From assembly GCF_900110955.1 (NCBI RefSeq), contig NZ_FOFR01000018.1, positions 54,463 to 118,462 on the forward strand: DNA of 64,000 nt. The letters run 5' to 3'. Made by a program: the position numbers and the translations under genes. The DNA comes from Lentzea xinjiangensis (GTDB lineage: Bacteria > Actinomycetota > Actinomycetes > Mycobacteriales > Pseudonocardiaceae). How positions within the stretch are numbered: position 1 is the first letter of the stretch; each line of letters begins with the position of its first letter. The notes under the pieces were generated by a model, which saw nothing but the letters and a program-made list of their open reading frames with translations, searched no databases and was not told the origin of the DNA. Positions 28,819 to 38,260 of this stretch are shown one piece after another.

Positions 28819-30162
28819 TTGAAGAGCACCGTCGAGCACCTGAGCCCGACGAGGGTCCGGATCAACGTCGAGGTGCCGTTCGACGAGCTCAAGTCGAACT
28901 TCGACCAGGCGTACCGGAAGCTCGCGAAGCAGGTCCGCATCCCCGGCTTCCGCCCGGGCAAGGTTCCCGCCAAGGTGCTGGAGAGCCGCATCGGCCGCGC
29001 CCCGGTCCTGGACGAGGTCATCCAGGAGGCCATCCCGGCCAAGTACCTGGAGGCGGTCTCCGCGGGTGAGGTGCGCACGCTGGGCCGCCCGGACTTCGAG
29101 GTCACCAAGATCGAGGACGGCGAGACGCTCGAGTTCACCGCCGAGGTCGACGTCCGCCCCGAGATCACCGTGCCCGCGTTCGGCGAGCTGTCGGTGACCG
29201 TGGACGAGCAGGAGGTCGCCGACGAGGACGTGGCCACCCAGCTCGACGAGCTGCGCGCCCGCTTCGGCACGCTGACCGGCGTCTCCCGCCCGGTCGAGAC
29301 CGGTGACTTCGTCATCGTCGACCTGTCCGCCACCGTCGACGGCGAAGAGGTCGAGGAGGCGCGCACCACCGGCCTGTCCTACGAGGTCGGCTCCGGCCAG
29401 CTCGTCGAGGGCATCGACGACGCGCTCGTCGGCGCGTCCGAGGGCGAGACCAAGACCTTCGCCACCACGCTCGTCGCCGGTGAGCACGAGGGCCGCGAGG
29501 CCGAGGTCACCGTGGTGCTCACCAGCGTCAAGGAGCGCCAGCTCCCCGAGCTGGACGACGAGTTCGCGCAGCTCGCGAGCGAGTTCGACACGCTCGACGA
29601 GCTCAAGGACGACCTGAGGACCCGCCTGGGCCGCGTCAAGAAGATGCAGCAGGGCGTCCAGGCCCGCGACAAGGTCCTCGAGGCGCTGCTGGAGACCACC
29701 GAGGTCCCGCTGCCGGAGGGCATCGTCCAGGGCGAGATCGACGCCCGCAAGCACGACGCCGTGCACGCCTTCGACCACGACGACGCGAAGTTCGCCGCGT
29801 GGCTGCAGGAGCAGGGCCAGTCGGAGGAGGAGTTCGACGCCGAGCTGCGCAAGGCCGCCGAGCAGGCCGTCAAGACGCAGCTCGTGCTCGACTCGATCGC
29901 CGACGCCGAGCAGGTCACCGTGTCCGACGGCGAGCTGACCGAGCGGATCATCTACCAGGCGCAGCGCTTCGGCATCTCGCCGGACGAGTACGTCAAGCGC
30001 GCGCAGCAGTCCGGCCAGCTCGGCGCGATCTTCGCCGACGTGCGCAGGGGCAAGGCGCTCGCGAGCGTCGTGCGCCAGGCTTCGGTCAGCGACACCGCCG
30101 GCGAGAAGCTGGACCTGGACGAGCTGTTCGGTGAGACCAAGTCCGAAGAGGACGCGGAGTAA
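28819..30162 (+). CDS. tig: Trigger factor (447 aa)
   Basis: Ribosome-bound chaperone and peptidyl-prolyl isomerase. The N-terminal ribosome-binding domain includes IPGFRPGKVP, a GFRP-type signature. The FKBP-like middle domain (about 150-240) includes GDFVIVDLSATVDG and SGQLVEGIDDALVG, and the rest is helical C-terminal arms. The TTG start at 28819 has GAGGAG seven bases upstream, giving a normal family start (KSTVEHLSPTRVRI). First of the tig-clpP1-clpP2-clpX block. Confidence 0.95.
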   Translation: MKSTVEHLSPTRVRINVEVPFDELKSNFDQAYRKLAKQVRIPGFRPGKVPAKVLESRIGRAPVLDEVIQEAIPAKYLEAVSAGEVRTLGRPDFEVTKIEDGETLEFTAEVDVRPEITVPAFGELSVTVDEQEVADEDVATQLDELRARFGTLTGVSRPVETGDFVIVDLSATVDGEEVEEARTTGLSYEVGSGQLVEGIDDALVGASEGETKTFATTLVAGEHEGREAEVTVVLTSVKERQLPELDDEFAQLASEFDTLDELKDDLRTRLGRVKKMQQGVQARDKVLEALLETTEVPLPEGIVQGEIDARKHDAVHAFDHDDAKFAAWLQEQGQSEEEFDAELRKAAEQAVKTQLVLDSIADAEQVTVSDGELTERIIYQAQRFGISPDEYVKRAQQSGQLGAIFADVRRGKALASVVRQASVSDTAGEKLDLDELFGETKSEEDAE

Positions 30163-30178
30163 AGCTGTCAGCGAACGC

Positions 30179-30206
30179 GGGCGGTGTCGGGCATCTGACG
30201 CCGCCC
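30179..30206 (+). terminator. Hairpin after tig
   Basis: A 10-base stem (GGGCGGTGTC with GACGCCGCCC, one G-T pair) and eight-base loop are followed by GTCTTCGTT. Probable terminator or attenuator between tig and clpP1. Confidence 0.6.
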
Positions 30207-30277
30207 GTCTTCGTTAAGGTCGATTGCAGAGAGTTTTGGCATTTAGATTCGTTCCACCTGGAGTTAGGCAGGCAGAC

Positions 30278-30895
30278 GTGACGCAGCACTCCTTCCCGAC
30301 CCCCGAGATGCGGTCGGCCACCGCCGGGATGAACCTCAACGACTCGGTGTACGAGCGGCTGCTCCGCGAGCGGATCATCGTCCTGGGATCGCAGGTCGAA
30401 GAGGGCATCGCCAACCAGATCACCGCTCAGCTGCTGCTGCTGGCCGCTGAGGACCCCGAGAAGGACATCACCCTCTACATCAACTCGCCGGGTGGCTCCG
30501 TCACGGCGGGCATGGCCATCTACGACACGATGCAGCTCATCGAGCCGGACGTGGCCACGTACGCGATGGGCCTCGCCGCCTCGATGGGGCAGTTCCTGCT
30601 CTCCGCGGGCGCGCCCGGCAAGCGCCACGCGCTCCCGCACGCGCGGATCCTCATGCACCAGCCGTCGGCCGGTGTCGGCGGTACCGCCGCGGACATCGCG
30701 ATCCAGGCGGACATGCTGACGCGCACCAAGCGCGAGATGGCGGAGCTGATCGCCGAGCACACCGGCCAGCCGGTCGAGCGCATCATCCAGGACTCCGACC
30801 GCGACCGCTGGTTCACCGCGCAGGAAGCGCTGGAGTACGGCTTCGTCGACCGGGTCGTCACGCGGTCGCAGCCCGTCGGCGACTCGAACAACTGA
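30278..30895 (+). CDS. clpP1: ATP-dependent Clp protease proteolytic subunit 1 (205 aa)
   Basis: Serine peptidase barrel subunit. Catalytic S102 lies in GLAASMGQF, H127 in ILMHQPS, and the acid in DSDRDRW (172-178). GTG start at 30278 gives TQHSFPTPEMRSATAG, the usual actinobacterial ClpP1 N-terminus; an earlier in-frame ATG at 30224 would add an unusual tail. In actinomycetes ClpP1 and ClpP2 form one mixed tetradecamer served by ClpX and ClpC. Confidence 0.95.
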   Translation: MTQHSFPTPEMRSATAGMNLNDSVYERLLRERIIVLGSQVEEGIANQITAQLLLLAAEDPEKDITLYINSPGGSVTAGMAIYDTMQLIEPDVATYAMGLAASMGQFLLSAGAPGKRHALPHARILMHQPSAGVGGTAADIAIQADMLTRTKREMAELIAEHTGQPVERIIQDSDRDRWFTAQEALEYGFVDRVVTRSQPVGDSNN

Positions 30896-30914
30896 CGTCA
30901 GTAGGAGACCTCAA

Positions 30915-31544
30915 GTGAGCCAGTTCCACATGCCTCAGTCGCGGTACGTGCTGCCGTCGTTCGTCGAGCGCACCAGCTACGGGATGAAGGAGTCGAACCC
31001 GTACAACAAGCTGTTCGAGGAGCGCATCATCTTCCTCGGCGTGCAGGTTGACGACGCTTCGGCCAACGACGTCATGGCGCAGTTGCTGGTGCTCGAGTCC
31101 GAGGACCCGGACCGCGACATCCTGATGTACATCAACTCGCCGGGTGGCTCGTTCACCTCGCTGATGGCCATCTACGACACCATGCAGTTCGTCCGCCCGG
31201 ACATCCAGACGTACTGCCTCGGCCAGGCCGCCTCGGCCGCCGCGGTGCTGCTGGCCGCCGGCACCCCCGGCAAGCGCCACGCGCTGCCGAACGCGCGAAT
31301 CCTGATCCACCAGCCTTCGATGGAGGGCGCGTACGGTCAGGTGTCCGACCTGGAGATCCAGTCGAACGAGATCCAGCGCGTGCGCCGCCTGATGGAGTCC
31401 ACCCTCGCGCGGCACACGAACCGGACGGCGGAGGAGGTCCGCGAGAGCATCGAGCGCGACCGGATCCTCACGGCCGACGAGGCCAAGGACTACGGCATCG
31501 TCGACTCGGTGCTGCCCTACCGCAAGCTTTCGGCCAAGTCCTGA
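30915..31544 (+). CDS. clpP2: ATP-dependent Clp protease proteolytic subunit 2 (209 aa)
   Basis: Second barrel subunit, 19 bases after clpP1 with its own AGGAGA ribosome site and GTG start. Catalytic S107 is in GQAASAAAVL, H132 in ILIHQPSMEG, and the acid in IERDRILTADEA. The longer N-terminal arm (MSQFHMPQSRYVLPSFVERT) is the normal ClpP2 type. Co-transcribed with clpP1. Confidence 0.95.
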   Translation: MSQFHMPQSRYVLPSFVERTSYGMKESNPYNKLFEERIIFLGVQVDDASANDVMAQLLVLESEDPDRDILMYINSPGGSFTSLMAIYDTMQFVRPDIQTYCLGQAASAAAVLLAAGTPGKRHALPNARILIHQPSMEGAYGQVSDLEIQSNEIQRVRRLMESTLARHTNRTAEEVRESIERDRILTADEAKDYGIVDSVLPYRKLSAKS

Positions 31545-31553
31545 CGGCGTGGC

Positions 31554-31590
31554 GGTGCCGGGGGACCGGAACTCCCAGTCCCCGGGCACC
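31554..31590 (+). terminator. Imperfect hairpin after clpP2
   Basis: Arms 31554-31565 and 31579-31590 pair over 12 bases with one mismatch, just after the clpP2 stop in a 246-base gap. It may separate clpP1P2 from clpX, which then needs its own promoter in the rest of the gap. Confidence 0.5.
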
Positions 31591-31790
31591 GCTCGCCCAC
31601 CCGACACGCCGACGCGAGGGCCAAGAGGCCTGATCGGCGCGTCGAGGGGGTGCGGGTCCTCCCCGGAAACGGGGTCGGCCAGGTACCGTCAGGAGAACGG
31701 GCTCAGCACCCACAGCCAGTGGGACTGCCACAGCAAGTCAGCAGGCGCACTACAGCAGGTGTGCGCCGGAGGGGACATAGGTCAGCGGTC

Positions 31791-33071
31791 ATGGCGCGTA
31801 TCGGTGACGGCGGCGACTTGCTGAAGTGCTCTTTCTGCGGAAAGAGTCAAAAGCAGGTGAAGAAACTCATCGCCGGCCCCGGCGTCTACATCTGCGATGA
31901 GTGCATCGATCTCTGCAACGAGATCATCGAGGAGGAGCTGGCCGAAGCCGGTGACGTGAAGCTCGACGAGCTGCCGAAGCCCGCCGAGATCCACGAGTTC
32001 CTCGACCAGTACGTCATCGGCCAGTCCGAGGCGAAGCGGACCCTCTCGGTCGCCGTCTACAACCACTACAAGCGCATCCAGGCGGGCGACCGCGGACGCG
32101 AGGGTCGTGACGACGGTGTCGAGCTCGCGAAGTCGAACATCCTGATGCTGGGCCCGACGGGCTGCGGCAAGACCTACCTCGCGCAGACGCTCGCGAAGAT
32201 GTTGAACGTGCCGTTCGCCATCGCCGACGCGACCGCGCTGACGGAGGCCGGCTACGTCGGTGAGGACGTCGAGAACATCCTCCTGAAGCTCATCCAGGCC
32301 GCGGACTACGACGTGAAGCGCGCCGAGACGGGCATCATCTACATCGACGAGGTCGACAAGATCGCTCGAAAGAGTGAAAACCCGTCGATCACGCGCGATG
32401 TGTCCGGCGAGGGTGTGCAGCAGGCGCTGCTGAAGATCCTCGAGGGCACGACGGCGTCGGTGCCCCCGCAGGGCGGCCGCAAGCACCCGCACCAGGAGTT
32501 CATCCAGATCGACACGACGAACGTGCTGTTCATCGTGGCCGGTGCCTTCGCGGGCCTGGAGAAGATCATCCAGGACCGGGTCGGCAAGCGCGGCCTGGGC
32601 TTCGGTGCCGAGGTCCGCTCCAAGGCCGAGGTGGACGCGGCGGACTACTTCGCCGACTCCATGCCGGAGGACCTGATCAAGTTCGGTCTGATCCCCGAGT
32701 TCATCGGGCGTCTGCCGATGGTCGCCTCCGTCACGAACCTCGACAAGCCGTCCCTGGTGCAGATCCTCACTGAACCGAAGAACGCGCTGGTCAAGCAGTA
32801 CCAGAAGCTCTTCGAGATGGACGGCGTCGAGCTCGAGTTCACGAAGACCGCGATGGAGGCGGTCGCCGACCAGGCGATCCTGCGAGGCACCGGTGCCCGC
32901 GGCCTCCGCGCGATCATGGAGGAGGTCCTGCTGCCGGTGATGTACGACATCCCGAGCCGCACGGACGTCGCCAAGGTCGTCATCACCGAGCAGACGGTGA
33001 AGGAGAACGTGAACCCGACGATCGTGGCCCGGCAGCCCTCGCGCCGGGAGCGGCGGGAGAAGTCGGCCTAG
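31791..33071 (+). CDS. clpX: ATP-dependent Clp protease ATP-binding subunit ClpX (426 aa)
   Basis: AAA+ unfoldase that feeds substrates to ClpP. The N-terminal zinc domain has C13, C16, C35 and C38. Walker A is GPTGCGKT at 121-128, the pore loop GYVG at 154-157, and Walker B IIYIDEVDK at 182-190. The ClpP-docking IGF-type loop and sensor II are present in the C-terminal half (RGTGARGLRAIMEEVLLPVMYD). The ATG at 31791 gives the standard MARIGDGGDLLKCSFCGK start. Confidence 0.97.
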   Translation: MARIGDGGDLLKCSFCGKSQKQVKKLIAGPGVYICDECIDLCNEIIEEELAEAGDVKLDELPKPAEIHEFLDQYVIGQSEAKRTLSVAVYNHYKRIQAGDRGREGRDDGVELAKSNILMLGPTGCGKTYLAQTLAKMLNVPFAIADATALTEAGYVGEDVENILLKLIQAADYDVKRAETGIIYIDEVDKIARKSENPSITRDVSGEGVQQALLKILEGTTASVPPQGGRKHPHQEFIQIDTTNVLFIVAGAFAGLEKIIQDRVGKRGLGFGAEVRSKAEVDAADYFADSMPEDLIKFGLIPEFIGRLPMVASVTNLDKPSLVQILTEPKNALVKQYQKLFEMDGVELEFTKTAMEAVADQAILRGTGARGLRAIMEEVLLPVMYDIPSRTDVAKVVITEQTVKENVNPTIVARQPSRRERREKSA

Positions 33072-33091
33072 TCCGCGGGCAGTGGTGATCT

Positions 33092-33130
33092 CGCCGAAGG
33101 GCGCCGGTGTCCCACCGGCGCCCTTCGGCG
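33092..33130 (+). terminator. Strong terminator after clpX
   Basis: An 18-base perfect stem (33092-33109 / 33113-33130) with a three-base loop is followed by TTCTCT. It ends the clpX transcript before the next gene on the same strand. Confidence 0.85.
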
Positions 33131-33147
33131 TTCTCTAAGGTGGAGCC

Positions 33148-33726
33148 ATGTCGCTGCCCCACGTCCTGCTCATCCACGGCTACACCGGCTCAGGCCCGGA
33201 CCACTGGCAGAGCTGGCTGGCCCGCACGGTGTCCGAGCACGGCGGCCTCGCCGACATGCCGCACTTCAGCGACCCGGACGCCCCGGACCTGACGACGTGG
33301 CTGCGCGAGCTGGACACCCACCTGGAAGCCGCGCCGGCCGACCGCGAACGGGTCGTCGTCGCGCACTCCCTCGGCTGCTACCTCTGGCTGCACCACGCCG
33401 CCCGCGAGGGCATCGGTCACGTCGACCGTGTGCTGCTGGTCGCCCCGCCGGCCCCGAACTACCCGGAACGGGCCATCAAGTCGTTCTTCCCGGCCCCGCT
33501 CGACCCGGCCGGGCTGCGCCGCGCGGCCACCGACACGCGCCTCGTCGTGGGCGACGGCGACCCGTACTGCTCGATGCAGGAGGCCAAGCAGCTCGCCGAG
33601 GCGTTGCGGATCGAGGTCGACGTGCTGCCCGGCGCGGCGCACATCAACACCGACGCGGGCTATGGCGAGTGGCCGGCGGTGCTCAAGTGGGTGCGGTCGA
33701 AGACGGTGCCGCTCTCCCCGCGCTAG
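33148..33726 (+). CDS. RBBP9/YdeN-family serine hydrolase (192 aa)
   Basis: Short alpha/beta hydrolase. HGYTGSGPDHWQSWL near residue 10 and the nucleophile elbow AHSLGCYLWLHH (Ser in H-S-L-G-C) are the family hallmarks. The acid is in VVGDGDPYCS and the histidine in PGAAHINTDAGYGEWP. Cytosolic. Substrates of bacterial members are mostly unknown. Confidence 0.88.
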   Translation: MSLPHVLLIHGYTGSGPDHWQSWLARTVSEHGGLADMPHFSDPDAPDLTTWLRELDTHLEAAPADRERVVVAHSLGCYLWLHHAAREGIGHVDRVLLVAPPAPNYPERAIKSFFPAPLDPAGLRRAATDTRLVVGDGDPYCSMQEAKQLAEALRIEVDVLPGAAHINTDAGYGEWPAVLKWVRSKTVPLSPR

Positions 33727-33759
33727 CGACCGCCTCGCCGCCCGCTCCTGCCCGCGGGG

Positions 33760-34644
33760 TCAGACGGCGCGCTTCGCGTACTTGGCGAGGAACCGCACGA
33801 CGTCCGGCGTCACCTTGCGGTAGAGCCCGTCGTCGTGGCCACCGTCCTTGACGGTGCCCACCTCGGGCCGGACGTCGCGGATGAACCGGCGGGTGCCCTC
33901 GATGAACCTGTCGCGGTCGCCGATCCAGACGCCCAGCGCGGTCGAGCCCGTCGAGGCGGGGTGCCGCAGCGGGTCCAGCGCGGCCCACTCGGCCTCGTCC
34001 TTGAACGCCCTGCGCTTGGCCATCTCCGGCCACGAGGTGAGCAGACCGGGGGAGATGGCCGCGGCGGCGGCGATCGGGTCGCCGCGTTCGGCACGGCGGC
34101 GGGCGTAGAGCAACGAGCCGAAGCCGCCCATGGACACGCCCGTCACCGCGAACGGTTCGCCGTAGCCGCGTTCCTTGAGCCAGCGGGGAACCTCGTCGAG
34201 CAGCATGGCCATCGGGTCGTCGCCGGGAACGTGCTCGTGCCAGTAGTTGTCGCCGCCGTCGACGGCGACGAAGCCGAACGCCGGGACCGAGCCCTTCGCG
34301 ACGGCGGTGGTCAGCACCTCGGGCAGGTTGCCGACGGCCGCGTGCCTCGCGTCGCCGTGCAGGCCGTGCAGCAGGATCGACATCGGCAGGCCGCGGGAGT
34401 TCGCACCGGTCGGCAGGTAGAACGCGAGGGTCACCTCGCGGCGGCGGGCGGCCGAGTACACGCGTTCGTAGCGGATCGTCGGCTTGGCCGCCGGCGTGCG
34501 GTTGGCGCTGTCCGCCTTGGCGATCTGCTGCTCGACGACCTGGGAAGACGGCGACGACACGTACGTCACGACGCCGACGGCTGTCGCGATGACCACGCCG
34601 ACCGCCGCGAGGAGGGTGCGGCGGCTGTACCTCGGTTCCCCCAT
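33760..34644 (-). CDS. Exported esterase-type alpha/beta hydrolase (294 aa)
   Basis: The N-terminus carries an RR motif and hydrophobic stretch (YSRRTLLAAVGVVIATAVGVV), a possible Tat or uncleaved signal anchor. The hydrolase domain belongs to the esterase D/antigen 85-like group: nucleophile in TGVSMGGFGSLLYARR, acid in IGDRDRFIEG, histidine in KDGGHDDGLY. An extracytoplasmic location is likely; substrate unknown. The ATG at 34644 is preferred over the GTG six bases earlier because GAGGTGA is then well spaced. Confidence 0.85.
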   Translation of the reverse strand: MGEPRYSRRTLLAAVGVVIATAVGVVTYVSSPSSQVVEQQIAKADSANRTPAAKPTIRYERVYSAARRREVTLAFYLPTGANSRGLPMSILLHGLHGDARHAAVGNLPEVLTTAVAKGSVPAFGFVAVDGGDNYWHEHVPGDDPMAMLLDEVPRWLKERGYGEPFAVTGVSMGGFGSLLYARRRAERGDPIAAAAAISPGLLTSWPEMAKRRAFKDEAEWAALDPLRHPASTGSTALGVWIGDRDRFIEGTRRFIRDVRPEVGTVKDGGHDDGLYRKVTPDVVRFLAKYAKRAV

Positions 34645-34683
34645 GCTCACCTCATCGCGTGGGCACCGTTCCTCGTTTCCCTC

Positions 34684-35814
34684 TCACAGGACGGAACGCG
34701 CGCGCAAAGAGGACAGTTCCTCATCGGAGTAGCCCAGCCATCCGAGCACCTGGTCATTGTGAGCGCCCAGCCAGGGGACCGCACCCGGTGACCACTCGAA
34801 GCCGGTCACCGGCGGCGGCAGCATTCGCACCGACCCGCCGGGAACGCGCACGTCAACCCACCTGTCGAGCTGCGGGTGGGTGGGCAGCTCGGTGATCGGG
34901 CGGGTCAGCGCGGCGGGCACGTCGGCGGCGTCCAGGGCGGTCAGCAGATCGGCCGTGGTGAGGCCGGAGAACGCCTCTTCGAGGATCTTCTGCAGCTCCC
35001 GGCGGTGCTCCACCCGGGAGGTCACTGTGGCGAACCTCTCCTGCGGCGCGAGCCCGATGAGACGGCACAGCCGCTGCCACTGGCCGTCGTTCTGCACGGC
35101 TAGGTGCACGGAGCCGTCCGCGCAGGCCACCGGCCCGTACGGCGCGATGCTCGGGTGGTGCGCGCCCGACCGCGGGGCGGCGGCGCCCGTTCCGGCGGCG
35201 TAGAGCATCGGCTGGTGCATCCACTCGGCCATCGCCTCGAACAGCGACAGCCGCAGCCGCGCCCCCGAGCCCGTCCTGGAGCGCTGCAGCAACGCCGCCA
35301 GCACCGCGGCGTGGAGCTGGACGCCCGCGGCGATGTCCGCGACCGAGATGCCGGCCCTGGCCACCACCTCGCCCTCACCGGTCAGCGACACGAGCCCGGC
35401 CTCGGACTGCACGAGCGCGTCGAACGCCTTGCGGTCGGCGTACGGGCCGTCCCAGCCGTAGCCGGACAGCTCGCCGACGACCAGCCGCTCGGGCAGCTCC
35501 AGTGCGAGGCGCTGCCACACGCGCGGGGACAGGTTGCACAGCAGCACGTCGGCGCGGTCGACGAGCCTGGTCAGCACCTCGCGGCCGGCGGGGTGGGTGA
35601 TGTCGAGCGACACCGACTCCTTGCCGGCGTTCGTCCACGCGAAGTACGACGACACCTCGCCGCACGAGATGTCGTAGTGGCGCGCGAAGTCACCCGTTCC
35701 CGGCCGTTCGACCTTGATGACGCGAGCCCCGAGGTCGGCCAGCAACCGGGTCGCGTACGGCACGGCGACGGCCTGCTCCAGGCTCACCACCACAACACCG
35801 TCAAGCGGTCTCAA
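34684..35814 (-). CDS. CaiB/BaiF family III CoA-transferase (376 aa)
   Basis: Transfers CoA between carboxylic acids through an aspartyl-CoA intermediate. Family start RPLDGVVVVSLEQAVAVPYATRLLADLGARVIKVERPGTGDF, catalytic D160 in SVADIAAGVQ. Substrate not predictable. The TTG start at 35814 (GGGGAG upstream) fits the family N-terminus; a GTG at 35829 would overlap fdhD by 29 bases and add MGSAC. It overlaps the end of fdhD by 14 bases, so the two are co-transcribed, although a functional link is unclear. Confidence 0.9.
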   Translation of the reverse strand: MRPLDGVVVVSLEQAVAVPYATRLLADLGARVIKVERPGTGDFARHYDISCGEVSSYFAWTNAGKESVSLDITHPAGREVLTRLVDRADVLLCNLSPRVWQRLALELPERLVVGELSGYGWDGPYADRKAFDALVQSEAGLVSLTGEGEVVARAGISVADIAAGVQLHAAVLAALLQRSRTGSGARLRLSLFEAMAEWMHQPMLYAAGTGAAAPRSGAHHPSIAPYGPVACADGSVHLAVQNDGQWQRLCRLIGLAPQERFATVTSRVEHRRELQKILEEAFSGLTTADLLTALDAADVPAALTRPITELPTHPQLDRWVDVRVPGGSVRMLPPPVTGFEWSPGAVPWLGAHNDQVLGWLGYSDEELSSLRARSVL

Positions 35815-36628
35815 GCACGCGCTCCCCACCGGTGTAGACGTTCATCGAGTCGCCGCGCAGGAAGCCGACCAGCGTCATGCCCTGCTCCTCGGCCAGCTCG
35901 ACGGCGAGCGACGAGGGCGCCGACACCGCCGCGAGCACCGGGATCCCGGCCATCGCGGCCTTCTGCACCAGCTCGAACGACGCCCGTCCGGACACCATCA
36001 GCACCGCGCCGCGCAGGGGCACGAGGTGTTGCAGCACCGCCCAGCCCAGCACCTTGTCGACGGCGTTGTGCCGGCCCACGTCCTCGCGCACGACGAGCAG
36101 CTCGCCGTCCACGAACAGCCCGGCCGCGTGCAGGCCGCCGGTGCTCTCGAAGACCTTCTGCCGTTCCCGCAACGCGTCCGGGAAGCCCGTCAACGCCTCG
36201 GGGGTGATCCTGACCTCGTCCGCGGCGGGGGAGTAGCGGGTCTTGAGCTTCACCGCGTCGAGCGCGGCCTTCCCGCACACCCCGCACGACGAGGTGGTGT
36301 AGAAGTTCCGCTCCACGCCGGTGTCCGGCGGTGGCACACCCTCGGCCAGTGCGATGTCCAGCACGTTGTAGGTGTTCATCCCGTCCGGCCCGGTGCCCTC
36401 GCAGAACCGGGCGACCGAGATGTCCTCCGACGAGCCGATCACGCCTTCGCTGAGCAGGAAGCCGTGCGCGAGCTCCACGTCCTTGCCTGGCGTCCGCATC
36501 GTGACGGCCAACGCCTTGCCGTTGACCCGCAGCTCCAGCGGCTCCTCGGCGGCGAGGGCGTCGACCCTGCGGCGCCGGCCGTTCGGCGACACCCGCTCGA
36601 CGTTCCGGCGCACCGTCACTCGGCCCAT
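35801..36628 (-). CDS. fdhD: Formate dehydrogenase accessory sulfurtransferase FdhD (275 aa)
   Basis: Delivers sulfur to the molybdenum cofactor of formate dehydrogenases. The active Cys pair C115-x2-C118 lies in TTSSCGVCGKAAL. Other family blocks: ELAHGFLLSEGVI, TGGLHAAGLF, REDVGRHNAVDKVLG and LMVSGRASFELVQKA. The ATG at 36628 has AAGGAG eight bases upstream. Its partner oxidoreductase gene lies nearby at 38860-41148, on the same strand but with two genes of opposite direction in between. Confidence 0.95.
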   Translation of the reverse strand: MGRVTVRRNVERVSPNGRRRRVDALAAEEPLELRVNGKALAVTMRTPGKDVELAHGFLLSEGVIGSSEDISVARFCEGTGPDGMNTYNVLDIALAEGVPPPDTGVERNFYTTSSCGVCGKAALDAVKLKTRYSPAADEVRITPEALTGFPDALRERQKVFESTGGLHAAGLFVDGELLVVREDVGRHNAVDKVLGWAVLQHLVPLRGAVLMVSGRASFELVQKAAMAGIPVLAAVSAPSSLAVELAEEQGMTLVGFLRGDSMNVYTGGERVLETA

Positions 36629-36693
36629 GTGCACATCTCCTTCGGACCGCTATGTTCCCCACCGACCAGGCTACGTGGGAGGGATCTCGGGGC

Positions 36694-38208
36694 ATGGACG
36701 ACGTGGTGATCGTGGGAGGCGGCCACAACGGCCTGGTGGCGGCCGCGTACCTGGCACGGGCGGGGAAGTCGGTCAAGGTCCTGGAGAAGCTGCCGCACGC
36801 CGGCGGGGCGGCGGTGAGCGCCTCGCCGTGGGAAGGCGTCGACGCGCGGCTCTCGCGCTACTCGTACCTGGTGTCGCTGCTGCCCGACCGGATCGTGTCC
36901 GACCTCGGGCTGAACCTGGCGCTGCGCTCGCGGGCCGCGTCGTCGTACACGCCCGACGGCAGGACCGGGTTGCTGGTCGAACGCACGCCCGGCGAGGCCA
37001 CGGTGGCGTCGTTCGAGGCCGTCTGCGGGTCGCTGGACGACTGGGAGCGGTGGCGGCGCTTCTACGCCGACCTGGAGCTGATGGCCGCCGCGCTCGCCCC
37101 CACGCTGCTGGAACCGCTGGTGCCGCGCGAAGATCTGCGCGTGCACGTCGACGCCGTGGCGCGCGGCCGGGTGTGGGACCAGGTCTTCGAACGCCCGATC
37201 GGCGCGACGTTGCAGGAGCTCTTCGGCAACGACCTGGTGCGCGGCGTCGTCGGGACCGACGCGTTGATCGGCACACATTCGTCGCTGCACTCGTTGAGCG
37301 CCAACAAGTGCTTCCTGTACCACGTGATCGGCAACGGGACCGGTGAGTGGAAGGTCCCCGTCGGCGGCATGGGCGCGGTCACCGCCGAGCTGGAACGGGC
37401 CGCGCGTGAGGCCGGCGCGCGGATCGTGTGCGACGCCGAGGTGACGTCGATCTCCTCGGACGGCAAGACGGCGTCCGTGTCCTACGGCGACACCACTGTG
37501 GACGCCCGCTTCGTGCTGTCCAATGTGGCTCCGTCGGTGCTCGGACGGTTGCAGGGCAGGGAGGTCCACGACGCGCCGGGCTGCCAGTTGAAGATCAACA
37601 TGTTGCTGCGCCGGCTGCCCGCGTTGAGGTCCGGCGTGGACCCGCGGATCGCGTTCGCGGGCACGTTCCACCTCGACGAGTCCTACGACCGGCTGGAGAC
37701 GGCGTACCGGGAGAGCGCGGCCGGCCGGGTGCCGCCGGTGCTGCCCGGTGAGATGTACTGCCACTCGCTGACCGACCCGTCGATCCTCGGGCCCGGCCTC
37801 GCGGGGCACGAGACGCTGACGTTGTTCGGCCTGCACCTGCCCGCGTCGCTCTTCGAGGGCCGCAACGAGGCGCTGCGCGACGAGCTCGTCGCCCGCTACC
37901 TCGACCAGCTCGACGCGCACCTGGTCGAGCCGATCCGGGACTGCCTGGCCACCGACGCCGGGGGGCGGCCGTGCATCGAGGCCCGCACACCGCTCGACTT
38001 GGAGGACGAGCTCGGGCTGCCGGGTGGCAACATCTTCCACGGCGAGCTCGGCTGGCCGTTCGCCGAGACCGGCGCCGAGGTCGGCACGTGGGGTGTCGAG
38101 ACCGACGTGGACAACGTGTTCATCTGCGGTGCGGGCGCCCGGCGCGGCGGCGGGGTGAGCGGCATCGGCGGCCACAACGCGGCGCGGGCCGTCCTCGAAC
38201 GCCTCTGA
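36694..38208 (+). CDS. FAD-dependent oxidoreductase, phytoene-desaturase/PYROXD2-like (504 aa)
   Basis: The N-terminal dinucleotide fold VVIVGGGHNGLVAAAYLARAG (residues 4-24) is followed by LEKLPHAGGAAVS. The C-terminal FAD motif VDNVFICGAGARRGGGVSGIGGHNAARAVL is typical of the NAD(P)/FAD amine-oxidase-like superfamily with carotenoid desaturase and PYROXD2 relatives. No signal peptide or membrane span. No carotenoid genes nearby, so a desaturase role is doubtful; substrate unknown. Ribosome site GGGAGGGA precedes ATG 36694. Confidence 0.85.
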   Translation: MDDVVIVGGGHNGLVAAAYLARAGKSVKVLEKLPHAGGAAVSASPWEGVDARLSRYSYLVSLLPDRIVSDLGLNLALRSRAASSYTPDGRTGLLVERTPGEATVASFEAVCGSLDDWERWRRFYADLELMAAALAPTLLEPLVPREDLRVHVDAVARGRVWDQVFERPIGATLQELFGNDLVRGVVGTDALIGTHSSLHSLSANKCFLYHVIGNGTGEWKVPVGGMGAVTAELERAAREAGARIVCDAEVTSISSDGKTASVSYGDTTVDARFVLSNVAPSVLGRLQGREVHDAPGCQLKINMLLRRLPALRSGVDPRIAFAGTFHLDESYDRLETAYRESAAGRVPPVLPGEMYCHSLTDPSILGPGLAGHETLTLFGLHLPASLFEGRNEALRDELVARYLDQLDAHLVEPIRDCLATDAGGRPCIEARTPLDLEDELGLPGGNIFHGELGWPFAETGAEVGTWGVETDVDNVFICGAGARRGGGVSGIGGHNAARAVLERL

Positions 38209-38223
38209 CCTCACGACATGCTG

Positions 38224-38260
38224 GATGACATATCGCGTCATCTCTGGTTACAGTTGTCCC
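38224..38260 (+). promoter_or_regulatory. Leaderless promoter with inverted-repeat operator
   Basis: -35 TGACAT (38226-38231), a 17-base spacer, -10 TACAGT (38249-38254), then six bases to the GTG. Inverted repeat GATGAC-N7-GTCATC (38224-38242) overlaps the -35, suggesting the HTH protein encoded next represses itself. Confidence 0.65.
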